Shown: positions 22,622-34,532 of the stretch, piece after piece
Numbering within the stretch: the stretch's first letter is position 1
How the letters are laid out: the number at the start of each line of letters is the position of its first letter
NCBI RefSeq assembly: GCF_910592395.1
Contig: NC_088314.1
Location: 1,614,001-1,674,000 of the forward strand
DNA from: Lineus longissimus
Lineage: Eukaryota; Nemertea; Pilidiophora; Heteronemertea; Lineidae
DNA length: 60,000 nucleotides
Reading direction: 5' to 3'
Made by a program: the position numbers and the translations under genes
Notes under the pieces: model-generated
What the model saw: the letters and a program-made list of their open reading frames with translations, nothing else
Databases searched by the model: none
What the model was told of the DNA's origin: nothing

Positions 22622-24869
22622 GTCGGTTTCCAATTCTCTGGCTTTTCTAATCTTACTTATGTAGGAACGGACCCCAATCCTGTGATGTCGATTAATCTGT
22701 GATGGTGCAGATATGGCCGCCTTTGCCTCAATATGACCTAGTCACTTCCCATCACTACTAATGCATGAATGTCATTACTCTATCTCTGACCCATCTCATC
22801 ATTGTCAGGCTGCTTCATTGAGAGTTGCAAAGGAGACGTTTGACTTTTGGCTAACGGGCCCTTGGGCTTGAGAGGAATCGGGTTTGTTTACTTCTCTAAA
22901 TTTAAACTGAGAACCAGTTACTTGCTGACGAAGTCTTCCAAGGAAGGTAATCTGATGTGTGTCAAAATCTGACCTGCGTCCAGTGGCACTCTTACTTACA
23001 CAAACACCACACTTTCCATAGACATCTTGGCTAGAATGTCTTTTCGGTATCCCATGCCAGCTTCACACAAGGTCCCAATTCAGGAGAACATAAGAAACAA
23101 GTAAGAATGAATTCCTATCATTTCCTGTTAACTCAATTATAGCTATGTCTTGGTGATTGTCTTCGTAGGAAGCCCTAGCATATTTACACTTTCTTCTCCT
23201 CGATCTGTCCCTTGGTCTTAAGCATTCGATCACTAGGCCATGTCATCTCATGCTCCTGATCGATGCTTCAGATTACCCTCTGTCTTCCGATAAAGGCAAC
23301 GTTTCGCATAATCCTACTTTACAGAAATCTTCATGATAGTGATATTGTGTCGTTTTAAAGACATTTAGGTTCTTGCACGTAGGCGGCTATAGTTTGATAT
23401 GACATTTTCCTTGACTGTTATGACAGGAATTATATTAGATCCGATGAACCGTTTGATATTCAACTCATACAAGAGGTCATCTCGAACGATTACATGAGAT
23501 GGAGTACCACTGCCATTCCACTGGTATTGCACTTGGTGCATGTACTTCGCTGTGCAACCTTTGTGAATCACGTTTCATCTCTTTTAGATATCTTGTTGCG
23601 ATGACGGTAATCTGACAGATCGACATGTCGTGGTAGTTAGTCTCCAATCTCCCCACGCATGGGTATAACACGCAATGCATAGTTCATGTGAACAGGCGAT
23701 CTTGTAAGGAAGATAGAACCATCATTTGCATTCTTGCAAAGAGAAATGACCAAATTCGTTTTCCATAACCTGTGCGACTTCAGGGCGTTTTCAAGCTGTA
23801 CCGTAATGTCGCGTTCAAGACAGTAGTTGCGCCGTTCATCTCTAGAACGGTGCACAGAATGATGACATGGTGTAAACTCTTCAGGACAAAGAGCTTAAGG
23901 TAATGCACGTTTTAACATTTCCTCAACAGACTTTAATCTGGCTACTTGTTACATGAGAATTTGAACCATTGGGATACGACAGTAGGCTAACGCTGGAATT
24001 GGTTTCATCTCATGGCCGTTGGCACTTTTGGAACATAATCGAATCGTAATGAGAGTACAATGCTGTCAACATCAAGTATTGCATAATGTAGTCAGATATA
24101 TGCTTTTCCACAAAAAAGCAACTTGTAATTGGTATTTTGTCGGAAAGCCCGGCACTCTACCACCGCCTATAGTCAACACGAAGATAGCACTTTTTCCTGC
24201 CCATCCTTAGAAGGATTAACCGCGGCGCACATAACTCAATTAACACAGTATAAAAAAAAGGTAACCAGTTTCATCTAGTCTTAGCCAACCTTCCTACCCT
24301 GGAGCTGTTCATCAGAACCACGCATCCACTTCTGTATCAACAAAATAAAAGTCAACCGCCTTGATGCGCAGCAACAGTCGTAAAAAATTATAATCAAAAC
24401 AATGCGATGTTTCATTGCCAAAAGCGTTATACCTGCAACGAGCTAAAAATAGTATTTTTGCAACAGTTGAGAACATCATTGATAAGTCTGGCAGTTTGAG
24501 GGTGTTTGTAATCGCTTGACTGTCATTCCTTTTGATTACACATCTTGGCGATCATCATAGAGCTAATGCAAGTATGAATACCTACAGTCTAGACAGAAAT
24601 AAGATACATAATAAAAGAGATAATGCAGAGATTAGTTGTAGTACATGTATGTGATAGAGATCGGAAGATGATAATGATGATCACCAGTTGGACGTTGGAA
24701 TTGATACTGAACTGGAGGTATTGGTCGTCTAACACCGTGGGGATAAGCGTGCTGTAGAATGTGGTCCAAATTCCTTTTGATAGTCAGCCCCTTAGGTAAT
24801 GGCTACCCGATACGTGATTGCTGTCATGGCAAATAGTGGTGGCTACAATTAGTTTGGCTACTTATGACC
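22622..24869. other. Non-coding stretch with a minus-strand remnant
   Basis: Apart from the minus-strand coding-like remnant listed at 23365-23860, no feature is supported here. Confidence 0.4.
23365..23860 (-). pseudogene. Minus-strand coding-like remnant with one stop and one frameshift
   Basis: Reading leftward from about 23855, a frame containing ITVQLENALKSHRLWKTNL is open to a TAA at 23637. It then continues in the same frame to about 23573, where a one-base shift moves into a second frame open to about 23365, containing YMHQVQYQWNG and VIVRDDLLYELNIKRF. Both parts have balanced, globular-protein-like composition. One stop and one frameshift over about 490 bp suggest a decayed gene piece or retrocopy. 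I do not recognise the family, and chance open frames cannot be excluded. Confidence 0.25.
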
Positions 24870-24977
24870 ATGGCAGATCTTGTCATCGCCATTACAAACA
24901 CCATTGAGAAAGAACCTCTCAGACAAATCGGGAGATTCCCGGAAATGAGATTGCGACACTTACTTAACCTGCTAAAG
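24870..24977 (+). CDS. Candidate first exon of a small gene
   Basis: An ATG in excellent Kozak context (GACCATGG) opens 36 codons, beginning MADLVIAITNTIEKEP and ending RLRHLLNLLK, that stop exactly at a strong donor (CTAAAG|GTACGT) in phase 0. Without splicing the frame stops nine codons later. The next candidate exon starts after only 61 bp. The peptide is amphipathic and charged, and I do not recognise it. The small gene would lie within an intron of the main gene on the same strand. Confidence 0.3.
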
Positions 24978-25038
24978 GTACGTCCCGCATCCCTTCCGGG
25001 TTGATCGGGCTAATGAGATAACGTCCTTTTTCTTGAAG
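24978..25038 (+). other. Candidate 61-bp mini-intron
   Basis: The sequence starts GTACGT, contains a branch-point-like GGCTAATGAG, then a pyrimidine tract (CCTTTTTCTTG) and ends AAG. All the parts of a GT-AG intron are present in order at suitable distances. It is very short beside the multi-kilobase introns of the main gene. Confidence 0.3.
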
Positions 25039-25136
25039 TACCGCAAATTCAATTACTTTATCGATGTTGTGATCTATACATGTACTTGCGACGCACTGTG
25101 CGCTGTCGCCTGGTCGAAGGCAAAGCCTCTTTTAAG
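25039..25136 (+). CDS. Candidate second exon of the small gene
   Basis: After the mini-intron the phase 0 frame stays open for 32 codons plus two bases, up to a consensus donor (TTTAAG|GTAAGC). It reads YRKFNYFIDVVIYTCTCDAL, then CAVAW and SKAKPLL. The first 25 residues include a Cys-containing hydrophobic stretch that could be a membrane segment. A downstream exon starting in phase 2 is required and was not found. Another frame through the same DNA (from ATG at 25080) is also open to the donor, so the frame is not certain. Confidence 0.3.
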
Positions 25137-25922
25137 GTAAGCTTGTTATATGCCCGTTGTTTGAGAATTAAATGTAAAAGCAACATAAATCTCTTCTATC
25201 ATGCAGTGACCTTTCTAGAACGACAATTGCATCGATTGAATGAGAATAATGGGCTCAGCGGGGACATAACAACGACCAATAGTTCGGCTGGTTGAGATTT
25301 GGTGCTTCATGGACGTTTTCCTCTGTCGCCAATACTTGGGAACACCCACTCGCTTTAAATGTTGAGACCTGGGGACGGCTCGATAAACCTATGAAAACCA
25401 ATAGTGTAATGAAGATACAATAATGATATCTGAAGCATGAAATTGTCATTTAGAAAATCAATGAGGTTCATCTCCTTCCTTCCGGTTCCTCTGGTTTTGT
25501 GCAATGATAGGTATGGAAAATGAACAGATTGGGGGTGCTGGAGGTCCTTTTTCTGGAGACAAGATGATGTGCTTGATGTATGTGCGTTCACTCACGGCAT
25601 AAAGAACTACAGTTGGTGACTCGAGTTGCGTAATAGCTACGCGATGTTGGTGGTCAGAACTCTAAGAGGGAACCAGCAGTACCAGACGTTTTGATTATGC
25701 CCGATTGTGTCGGCAATTGCAATCACAGCAAACAAAAAAGACAATCACTGTCAATTCAGGTCGTGATCAGTTAGTCTACCCGAGATATCAAAAATAGTGT
25801 TTTACCACTGGTCCGTTGTTGCTAAGGAACAGCGTATATAAGGCATCTATAATTTCGTGTATTGTTTTTTGTAACAGTTATCGAGTACGCCATGATGGCA
25901 CTTAAATGCTGAAATTCATCAA
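25137..25922. other. Non-coding stretch with TATA-like site
   Basis: No exon is supported. A TATA-box-like sequence (GCGTATATAAGGC) lies at about 25831-25843, some 80 bp before the ATG of the 195-codon open frame. A strong acceptor (GTTTTTTGTAACAG) ends at 25877, but all three frames after it stop before 25923. Confidence 0.35.
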
Positions 25923-26510
25923 ATGGTTATTGAACTGAAACAGACTGGGCTGAGCGATTCAGGGCTAATTGTCTCTGCGAATCCCTCTCTGCCTGTGACG
26001 TCTCCGCGCTTGCCTACCTGGACGAGTAATCTCTGTACTCGCTCAATGATCTCACGTCTACGCTATGATGGCTTGCTCTACTTCACACGGCTCATTCGCA
26101 GCGCTGTCAAGACTCATCGTAGCAGCAGGATTAAGAAAAGTAACCTTCCTGTACAACTTGTTACTTTGAGATGTGATAGTGACTCGCTTTTGTTCTGTTT
26201 TGCGCTCCTGCAGCTGGTCTCCATGCAGGGTTTACTTCATCAAGTTGAACTTTTGTTTCCGACTTTTCGATGGAAGATTGATTTCAAGTATCAGCGTTGT
26301 GGACTAAAGCACCTTACCAAACATGATGACGGTCTTGCCGTGGAAATGGTAGACCTGTATACTCACCGTCTTAGGTCTGATGCTGATATCGATCAAATCT
26401 CGTTTTTTACACTACCATGTTTACGGCCGGAGCAACATAGCTTCATCCGGTTTGATATCCTCGAAGGAGAAACTGTTTACCCGGTTGCATTTATTCATGT
26501 AAACTGCTGA
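25923..26510 (+). CDS. Unexplained 195-codon open frame
   Basis: This is the second-longest open frame of the window, and it starts with ATG. A rough estimate from base composition says an ORF of this length is unlikely, though not impossible, by chance in 60 kb. A TATA-like site lies about 80 bp upstream, so a single-exon gene is conceivable. The product would be basic in its first half (RSSRIKKSN) with a hydrophobic stretch LLFCFALLQLV, and mixed after that, ending FIRFDILEGETVYPVAF. No signal peptide, repeat or known motif is seen. It could also be a fragment of a decayed transposon or chance. Confidence 0.3.
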   Translation: MVIELKQTGLSDSGLIVSANPSLPVTSPRLPTWTSNLCTRSMISRLRYDGLLYFTRLIRSAVKTHRSSRIKKSNLPVQLVTLRCDSDSLLFCFALLQLVSMQGLLHQVELLFPTFRWKIDFKYQRCGLKHLTKHDDGLAVEMVDLYTHRLRSDADIDQISFFTLPCLRPEQHSFIRFDILEGETVYPVAFIHVNC

Positions 26511-29500
26511 TCTGAGGCAGTCATACACTTATCTCTACGAGACAGACAGACACTGACGGATTCAAAGCATAACACAGCATTCCAGTCTCGACTTTTGGAT
26601 ACACCGACCGGACTCAATGAGAGACTATTCTGAAATGTACCCGTGTCTGCAAGGCATTATTCTCTCGGCGACTGATCGGCCCAAGTACAAGCAAGAGAGC
26701 TTAGACGATGGGGATATCACGCCGACGGGAGATCAAAGAACCACTCCAAAGATCACTCTCAACTGTTTTAAGTCGCCGTGAGTCAATGCTTCTTCTCCTT
26801 CGTGTAGTCTGCTGTAGTCCTCCTTGTTTTACCTTCGTTTATAGACTGATCAATATCCGTTCTTCGAACCTTTCATACGTGTACCGTTTACCAGCATCAT
26901 GAATTGAATAACTGACAGATGTAAGCTTCAGTTTGTTTTGTATTCTTTAAAGTCAAATTCAAATGTCACATAAACGATAACAGCAATGCAAGACAATACA
27001 ATTGCTGGCTTTATCGTTGAAAGGTGATATTCGTTTGAAGTTTTGTTCTAAATCCATCTGACGTGCTGGTGTTTAAATGATTACATTTTTGGTATTCACA
27101 CCTGCCTGTGCATGAGAAGCTTTGTCAATGATTGCTTCTTAGTGTAGAGCATCAGCGAAATAAATTATGCATGAGCGATATCGCGCACGAATGAAAAATG
27201 TTTGTCTTGGATTGGCCACTGTGATTTCACCCAACCTTAACCATGCAGGCGTACTCAAGCAACTTAAGGTTAATGGCCTGATGGTTTTTGAGATAGTATT
27301 TCAGCTAACATTAATTGTCAAGATCATTAGGGTCCCATCTCATGATCGTATTAACATTTAAAAGCTTTCACTGCGATATCTCTAACAGTTATCACTCTCA
27401 TCCCCATTATTTTCGATATTTGGCTCGTTTGAGCGATGGGACACTCGTTTATGAGGATCTGAAGATGCTATGGTAATTTCTATGTGGATCATTTGACATG
27501 CAATCAGATTGTGCCTCATCTCCATCGTTGTTGTTTACTGAGCAAGTTGGTCCTCGTTTCTGTTGAGCTGAATTCTGTTTTAATTTTGGACCGTTGCCCA
27601 GTCGGATTATGTCTTCTAGCCGTCGTCTGCAATACCATCAACATTGCTTTGCACATGCAAGAGCAATGCCGATACAAGTATGTGACGTGTTCCTGTCTTC
27701 TGCCCTTAAAAATCGCTGTCTTTGTTGCTGACACAATAAGCGCCTGGATTATATCATATACCTCGGGAGTATCGTGTCCAGGATACCTTCCGACTTAACC
27801 AGAACACGATATTGTATATAACTCTAGTGTTTACACGTGTATTCACCTCGGTATGATGAAACACTGATCTTTTCACAAGATTAGCCGTTCTTATCCTCCA
27901 TCTATTCAGCTGATTATATAGATCTTGCGACACAGCATCTCTTTATTACCTCGTTGTCGTGTCATCAAAGTTGTTGCGCTATATCATCAGCATGTGTCTC
28001 CCTTCCGCGACCGCAGGATTAACGCATTTTATATACTGCTTCTCAGTCGTTCTTTGTGAGTAAGATAGCACCAGTTATGACCACGAGATGTCTATCTGGT
28101 TATAACTGTTTTGACTGTCTGGGTGTTGGATGGCGAATCTCAAGCCATTAATCAGACTTCTCCTGTTACATTATGGTACATCGTAATTGTGATTAACAAT
28201 TCATAAGATCGTTTTGTCTCTTGTTGAGTCTTAGTTGCCGTGTACGCCAGTACGGGTGTGGTCAGTGGCCATCTAATCAGACGTTTCTTTCGACGCCCTT
28301 AATGAACAACCCTTATGAAAGTCCAATGTAATCATTCCGTATCTTGGAGTTGTCTTCAATGACAGAATGCGGTCGCCGGTCTTTGAAGGGAGATTGGCAA
28401 AAACCTTGACGGCAGCTGATTGTGATTTCGATCAGAGCCATGTAATCTTCTGCTAAATCTTCCCAGCGACAGAAACATCTTATTTTGCCCTTAACCAACG
28501 GAGTTTATATTGCAGTGTCCTCCTTTGTTGAAAAACGTCTTGATTGATAAATACATTGAAGTTTTCTCCATCGCTGTTTGTATCTTTCCCAACAGATGAA
28601 GACCCCATTATCTTCTCGAAGATATTCAAACCACGACTAAATGCAGGCGAAGATTCGATGGTAGCAATAACTAGGTCCAAGTCTGCATACAGATTAAGGA
28701 CGCGTTGTGTCCTCATACGACTGGGCCACGTACGTGTTGTTCAGTGCAACCTGACGTGTTGTTCAGTGTTTTGTACTTCATCAAAAGCATGATGAATTAT
28801 AACTGTTTCCAAGTTAGGCGAGGCTTGGTTTACGAGAGTACTTTTGCTCATTTATTGCGACTGAACTATCAATTGCCTCAACGCAAGCTTAGGTTGTCAT
28901 GGTACAACACCGTCTAAATTGGCTGATATCGCAACTACCAGAGGACTAACGTTACGAAGCACTCGTCTGTGGCCTGGCTTCCACTTCAGAACAATGAAAG
29001 ACCAGGGACAATTCAATTAATTCTATCGTACAATGGGCTATTTAGCCTGGCTGGGGCTGATTAGAGTGTATACTGAAAGGTGTTGCTTAATTTGGTAACA
29101 ATGGCTTCAATTGACTGCGTAAATGTTATGCCACACGTGAATGGTGTGGACATGTTTTTTTTATCTAGGTCTAGACTGTTGCATTGTTAGCATTTACGTA
29201 ACGTAGCCACAGTGATACATTTCGTGATCTCTTCTTTAATGTGTGTGGCATCACCAGCGAAAGATATGTATACCATTACATTCACGTTAATTACTAGTAA
29301 TCTAATGAGGGAGCGTCCCCTTGTGATGCCACAATAAAGATGCTTTAAGGGACGAGTGTCTAAGACAGTAATGAGTCTTGGCATCACCTTTGATGAACCG
29401 AAAAACAAGAAAGTAACAAGGTAACTGCCTGAAGCAGAGTCACCTTGAGAGAGCATAGAACAGAAACCTTTTGTAACTTTATGCTGTACGAGATCTAAAA

Positions 29501-30033
29501 GCATCTCTGAACCCTTTGCTGACTTAACACAAGCAGTGAAAATAGCCCTTGTAATGAGCCATCGTGTAACCTTTGATCACTGGCAAAACATGCCTGTAAC
29601 AGTGTCATCCGAGCTTATACAGAACCATTTTTCTGGCTTGAGCAATCTACCTTTAACCCACAACCCTCTGCAGACTCAGCATTCCATTTTTCACCATTTG
29701 TTGCCCTTATCACAGTACCTCTGTAAGGCATAGTCCTACTCGATTGATGTTATTCAACCTATTAACGTGTGTATCTACAGCAACTAATTGGTTGTTACTG
29801 TCACCAAATGATTTGAGAGAGTCAAAACACAATCCCAAGTAATACATCATGTCTACTCAAACAATTACATTGCTTAAACGACCTTAGTGATTGTAAGCGG
29901 CGTCAAGACAGATTAGGCCAAATTGGCTACGTGCTTAGAATGAGGCATCCTCGAAAATCCAGAATCAGTCGTATTCTCCTCCCCTGGCACACGTTACATA
30001 AGCTCGATTGGTCGATAGTGCCGAGTGGTTACA
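26511..30033. other. Non-coding stretch with weak minus-strand remnants
   Basis: No exon is supported. Two adjoining minus-strand frames between 28313 and 28716 look protein-like and are discussed as a finding. A 15-bp word, ACGTGTTGTTCAGTG, occurs twice at 28732 and 28754. Confidence 0.4.
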
Positions 30034-30232
30034 GGAAAATTCGTCCCCGGATAATTCGTCCCCGGAAAATTCGTCCCCGCAAATTCGTCCCCGGATAATT
30101 CGTCCCCAAGGAAAATTCCTCCCCGGAAAATTCGTCCCCGAGGATAATTCGTCCCCGAGGATAATTCGTCCCCGGAAAATTTGTCCCCGAGGATAATTCG
30201 TCCCTGGAAAGTTCGTCCCCGAGGATAATTCG
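30034..30232. repeat. Minisatellite of AATTCGTCCCCG units
   Basis: Twelve nearly identical copies of AATTCGTCCCC plus a partial thirteenth are joined by short spacers, GGATA, GGAAA or AGGATA, so units are about 13 to 18 bp. On the other strand the core reads GGGGACGAATTWTCC. The spacers are mostly of two kinds, and the few changed units (CCTCCCC, TTGTCCC, GTCCCTGG) are scattered. All frames stay mostly open on both strands because the core lacks stops, so the two repeat-encoded open frames here (30008-30196 plus, 30029-30292 minus) are shadows of the repeat. Confidence 0.95.
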
Positions 30233-33200
30233 AGCTTCAGGATGAGAATGAGGAGGTCTCCAGTAGAAATATTTCTCTGTCATTCCTCTCAAAGGGTTAC
30301 GCCGTTCATGATTACTGTAGATGTCATCGATTTTGAAATAGAAACTAATTATATGTGATAGAAATCACGCCATTTTGTCATTCAGTCCTTTTATATGCAA
30401 ACTTTTTTTCATAAAAGTGACGTGATCAATACAATAAAACTGAATCATCACCGCCTCATTAAAACTTTTATTCTCACATACATGTACACCTTATTATGAA
30501 TTCGGGGGAAATCGGTGTGATTTCCTGTTAGACATACAGGAGCCATTTCGTGAAATACATTAACCACAACAGCGCAGAAAATTGCTGGTTGAATTCTCGT
30601 TTATAGATTTATGTACCTTAAAGTACAGTTCTGGAAAGACATGTCCTTTTCCCAGGATGCCCTGTCTTGACACTATATCAAGCCATGCCATGCACAGGTG
30701 GCGTTATCAGGTCCCTCACACCCCACATACCGCTGATAATAGACTACCATTACGAGGCAATCGACGAGAAGTGTGATATTTCAAATTCTGGGAAGAGATG
30801 TACTTTTCCAGGCATCAGAGCCATCCTAAATGCCACTGCCCCTGATTGTGCTGAGGACCAAAGCGGACATGGAATCATCATTTAATTCCATCATCTGTAT
30901 TCAAGAGGCTGATGTGTTTAGTTGTCTGGTCCGAGTTTATGCATGCTTATTGGTCACAGATGAGATCCAGGGTATGAATTATAGATACCGAGGTTTCTGG
31001 ACTGGAATGAAAGAGTGGCAAAGCGAGTGGCGATGATTGGGTTTTGGGACAGGATTCAGTGATGGAATTAAGCTGCTGTGCTTTTTAATGGAGGCGCCGG
31101 TTTTTCAAGATAAATGCTGAAGAGCCACGCGAAATCAAGTTTTTTTGTTCTTTATGGGACTGTCTGATGTCTAACGTGAATATGCCATCAGCAATCCGCT
31201 CACGCCCACTGTCATTACAGAGATAGTTTCAAAGTCTCCAAAAATTAGCTGTTTGTTTTGTGCGAACTATGGCTTTCTACTTCCATTTCGATGGGCATTC
31301 TTAGCTTCTTTTGTTCCATCGTCTACCCTTTGCAATTCCTGCGCTTGCTGGCGTCTACAAACTAGATTGCTCTTAGAATAACCAGGCTGGTTACTCTGAG
31401 GTTTGCGGACGACTGGCCAAAGAATACCACGTGCTCACGATGCACGTTCGACCTACCGTCCCAATCCTAATCTTGCCACCTGGCATCCGATCCGATCTTA
31501 TTGCAGTACGGGAGCAGAATAATCACAATTTCGTGGCTTTTGGCTTTTAGTGTAACGATACGATAATCAGCTAGTCTAATCCTTAGGTTCCGAACATGAC
31601 AGCGATCGATGAAAAGCTAATAGTCACATTGATTTGGGGCTTTATGACCACAAAGTTCACCACGAGGTCAATATATCCCAGTTTTAAACCTTCCAAGGAC
31701 ATGATAATGTGGAAGCAATTGGACATTGTCCTTGTTACCTTTCAATTGCCCAGCCTTAAAGAAAGCAATGGTTTCACCACAAACGTAACGACGTTGAACC
31801 GAACTTAAACACGATAATCAAAGTAGAGATCAAGAGCTGTTACGACCATTTACAAAACTAATCAGACATCATCAAAGGAATGAAGCATTCTAGCTTTCAA
31901 ACTAAGATGATAGGTCATAGAGAACAAAATGAAGTTGATTAGTGCAACGGGTTGCCTTTGAGAGGCCCCTGAAGCTTTTCTCACGAATAAAGAATGGAGG
32001 GTGAAGATGATCAGAAATGTTGTAAATTGGAAACAAATTGGACAGATTGCCTGAAATTGAGGGAGAAATTAGTCTAGGACACAGTAAATACGATAAACAT
32101 GGGTTCAGTTTGGGTCAGGTCACAACCAAATTGGTAGCCATGATTGAAATTTGATTTGATGTAATCTTGTTATAGTTATATGTTCCTGGTAAATATAGAT
32201 TAGTAATCAATGAGATACGATGGTTCATGAGAGGACGGGCATGATGAAGGAGAATTCTATGCCAGAATGACACTCAAGGTATCGACAGCAGATCGATCAG
32301 GGTGATTCCTGACCTGCCCCGAAATGATACTGAGATTAGCAGCCACGTGACCGGATGAACAAGATCTGTATCGCCCTTCTGCGCATGACCTGGAAAGATC
32401 TGTCAGGTATCTTGGCCTCAGTGCCATGCGCTTCGATCTCAAGCCGAGCAACCAGCCATACACATTCGCTCGAACAAATCTCAACAAACAGCTACGTTTT
32501 TCCGATGTTATTAATTTGATAAAAGCAAGACACGAACAAAACATATCGTTTCGGGGTATATCATCAGATTGTAAGGGCAGAAACCCATACATCATCAAAT
32601 TTCAATATATTTTAGGTCTAGACCGAGCGAAAAAGGTCGGATCAAGTGGAAGAACTCTGTCATTCGAGTGATATGCCCGCAAGATCTTCTTGACATTTCG
32701 TGACTTCAATCAACACCACGGAGATGTTATATGCAATGTTCATCAGAAAGTAATCTGTTCATTAGAAAACTTACATCAACAGTTCTTAGTATTCATATGC
32801 GGAGATTTAGCGAGACGGTTCTTGTAATCAAGCGGTTAGAATTTATCATCAACACGTCAAAGGTCAGCGCCAGCTCAGATTCCAACATTTAGTCAGTTTA
32901 TCATTATTCTCGGTCACTTCAGTCAGCATTGGCGAATGGACAACTTCCCTTTCTCTTGTTGAAAAATGGACGTACAGCAATGATATGAGGTGGTTCACTG
33001 ACCCGGCGCACTTCTGTGGTCCACTGATTCAGCGGCTTGTCACCTTCTTGAGCTTACGGTGAACATGACTTTGCTTCGAACCAATCAACAACCTAAATTA
33101 CCACACTTAGGCGTGACTAGACCCCCCCCCCATCTCCTTGCTTTGTCCATTCTCGCCAAACCAACATGGCCAGACGAGAGTTTCTCTTTCAACTTTCCTT

Positions 33201-34380
33201 TACCTCTTACATGTCGATGCCCTTTCTCCCATTTCTTGTTAATGGGGATCTTACCCATGTTTTTTACCTGACCTTCTTTCGCTACTTCTTGAGGCTACAT
33301 TATTGTCTATGTTTGCTGAACAATAGCTGTCATGTTTAACAAGAAGTGGCAGGGTTCTGACGATGAGTGCTATATGTTCCTGCGGCGAACAATATGACGG
33401 GAATGGCCATTAAGGAAGTTAAGAACCCTTTCTATCAATTTGCCCTTTCCTGCTACCGTCTTCAGTTAGTATTATCTTATAGGTATAAGCAATCAATCGC
33501 AAATGTCAACATTGCGATGTTCATCTCATCAAACCACCCACAAATGTAATCATCTTTATCAGCACGTGCTTAGTACTTTGGTGGATGAACTGTATTGGCA
33601 GTCAACTACACCCTGCAAGGAAAAAAACTTTCTCTATAATATACATTAGCGGATCAACCCTGGGTGAAGACACTGTTTACACTGTTTAAGATAATGTTGA
33701 CTAAATATAAAACGAAGGAACCAAACATCATGGGTACGGTTTGACCGAAGTTGCCTGCTTTGGCCAATGAAGCCAAGGAAATCCGATATGCATGCAGTTG
33801 CTTACTCGAATGTCAACATCGATCATGGCCTTCGCATTTCTTTTCATACTTCCCGATCGAACGGAATAATCTCGAATATGGATTTCTGGATTATCCAGTC
33901 ACACCAGCAGCAGACTATCATTTCGATCAAGACAATAAATCGATTACATGGCTAACTGCAACTTAATTGGAGAAGTACTTCACTGTTGCATTATGCAGCT
34001 CATAGCATCTCATCATCTATCATATTCTGTGTTATTTTTCACCCAACATTCGAACTAAAACACCTAGTGGCGAATGTCATTTGTACTTAAATGACGATGT
34101 CTGACGCTGCTGAACGAACTCGGATCCCAAACTATGTTTGAAAAACAGTTTCTATGTGAAGTTTATGTGCTATGATTCATGTGGTTATGTGTTTGTGTAT
34201 TTTGCTTTGAATTGACCAATCCTGCTGTTATTCCTTTTTATCATCCTCTAACATACTCTACCATACTAAAGGGAGAAAGCAACATCATTTGATTGGTAAA
34301 ATCAGAGCACGCGATGAAAAGCAACCGCATACATCTGTTAAAGGTCGCGGCGAAAATTGGGTCTCAGGAATTAGGTTCGT
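30233..34380. other. Non-coding stretch
   Basis: No exon is supported. A degenerate 35-bp direct repeat (TTCTGGAAAGACATGT and TTCTGGGAAGAGATGT) occurs at about 30631 and 30787. A run of ten C residues lies at about 33122. Short open frames throughout have no motif or splice context. Confidence 0.45.
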
Positions 34381-34532
34381 AGCCTGGTGGTTATCACTGC
34401 GTGCTACCACGCAATAAGGCCTTGGTTCGATCTTAGGGCAGATTTGTGTTCTGGATGAACCGGCGTGGGTCTAAGGAACAGATACTGGTAATATGATACT
34501 GTTACCTGTTCAAAGGTCTCTGAATAAAAAAA
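34381..34532 (+). mobile_element. tRNA-derived SINE-like copy B
   Basis: A tRNA-like head starts with AGCCTGGTGGTTATCACTGC (A-box-like) and has a B box CTTGGTTCGATC about 30 bp further on. The body shares GAACCGGCGTGG, then AAGGAACAGATAC and TTACCTG, with copy A at 20853. The 3' end runs GTCTCTGAATAAAAAAAAT, an A-rich tail typical of a SINE. It is the better preserved of the two copies. Clear target-site duplications are not visible. Confidence 0.65.

Noticed and set aside
22238-22702. 154-codon open frame
   Set aside because: It is held open by the stop-free 24-bp minisatellite. The rest has no coding character.
30008-30292. Repeat-encoded open frames on both strands
   Set aside because: They are products of the AATTCGTCCCCG minisatellite, whose core contains no stop codon.
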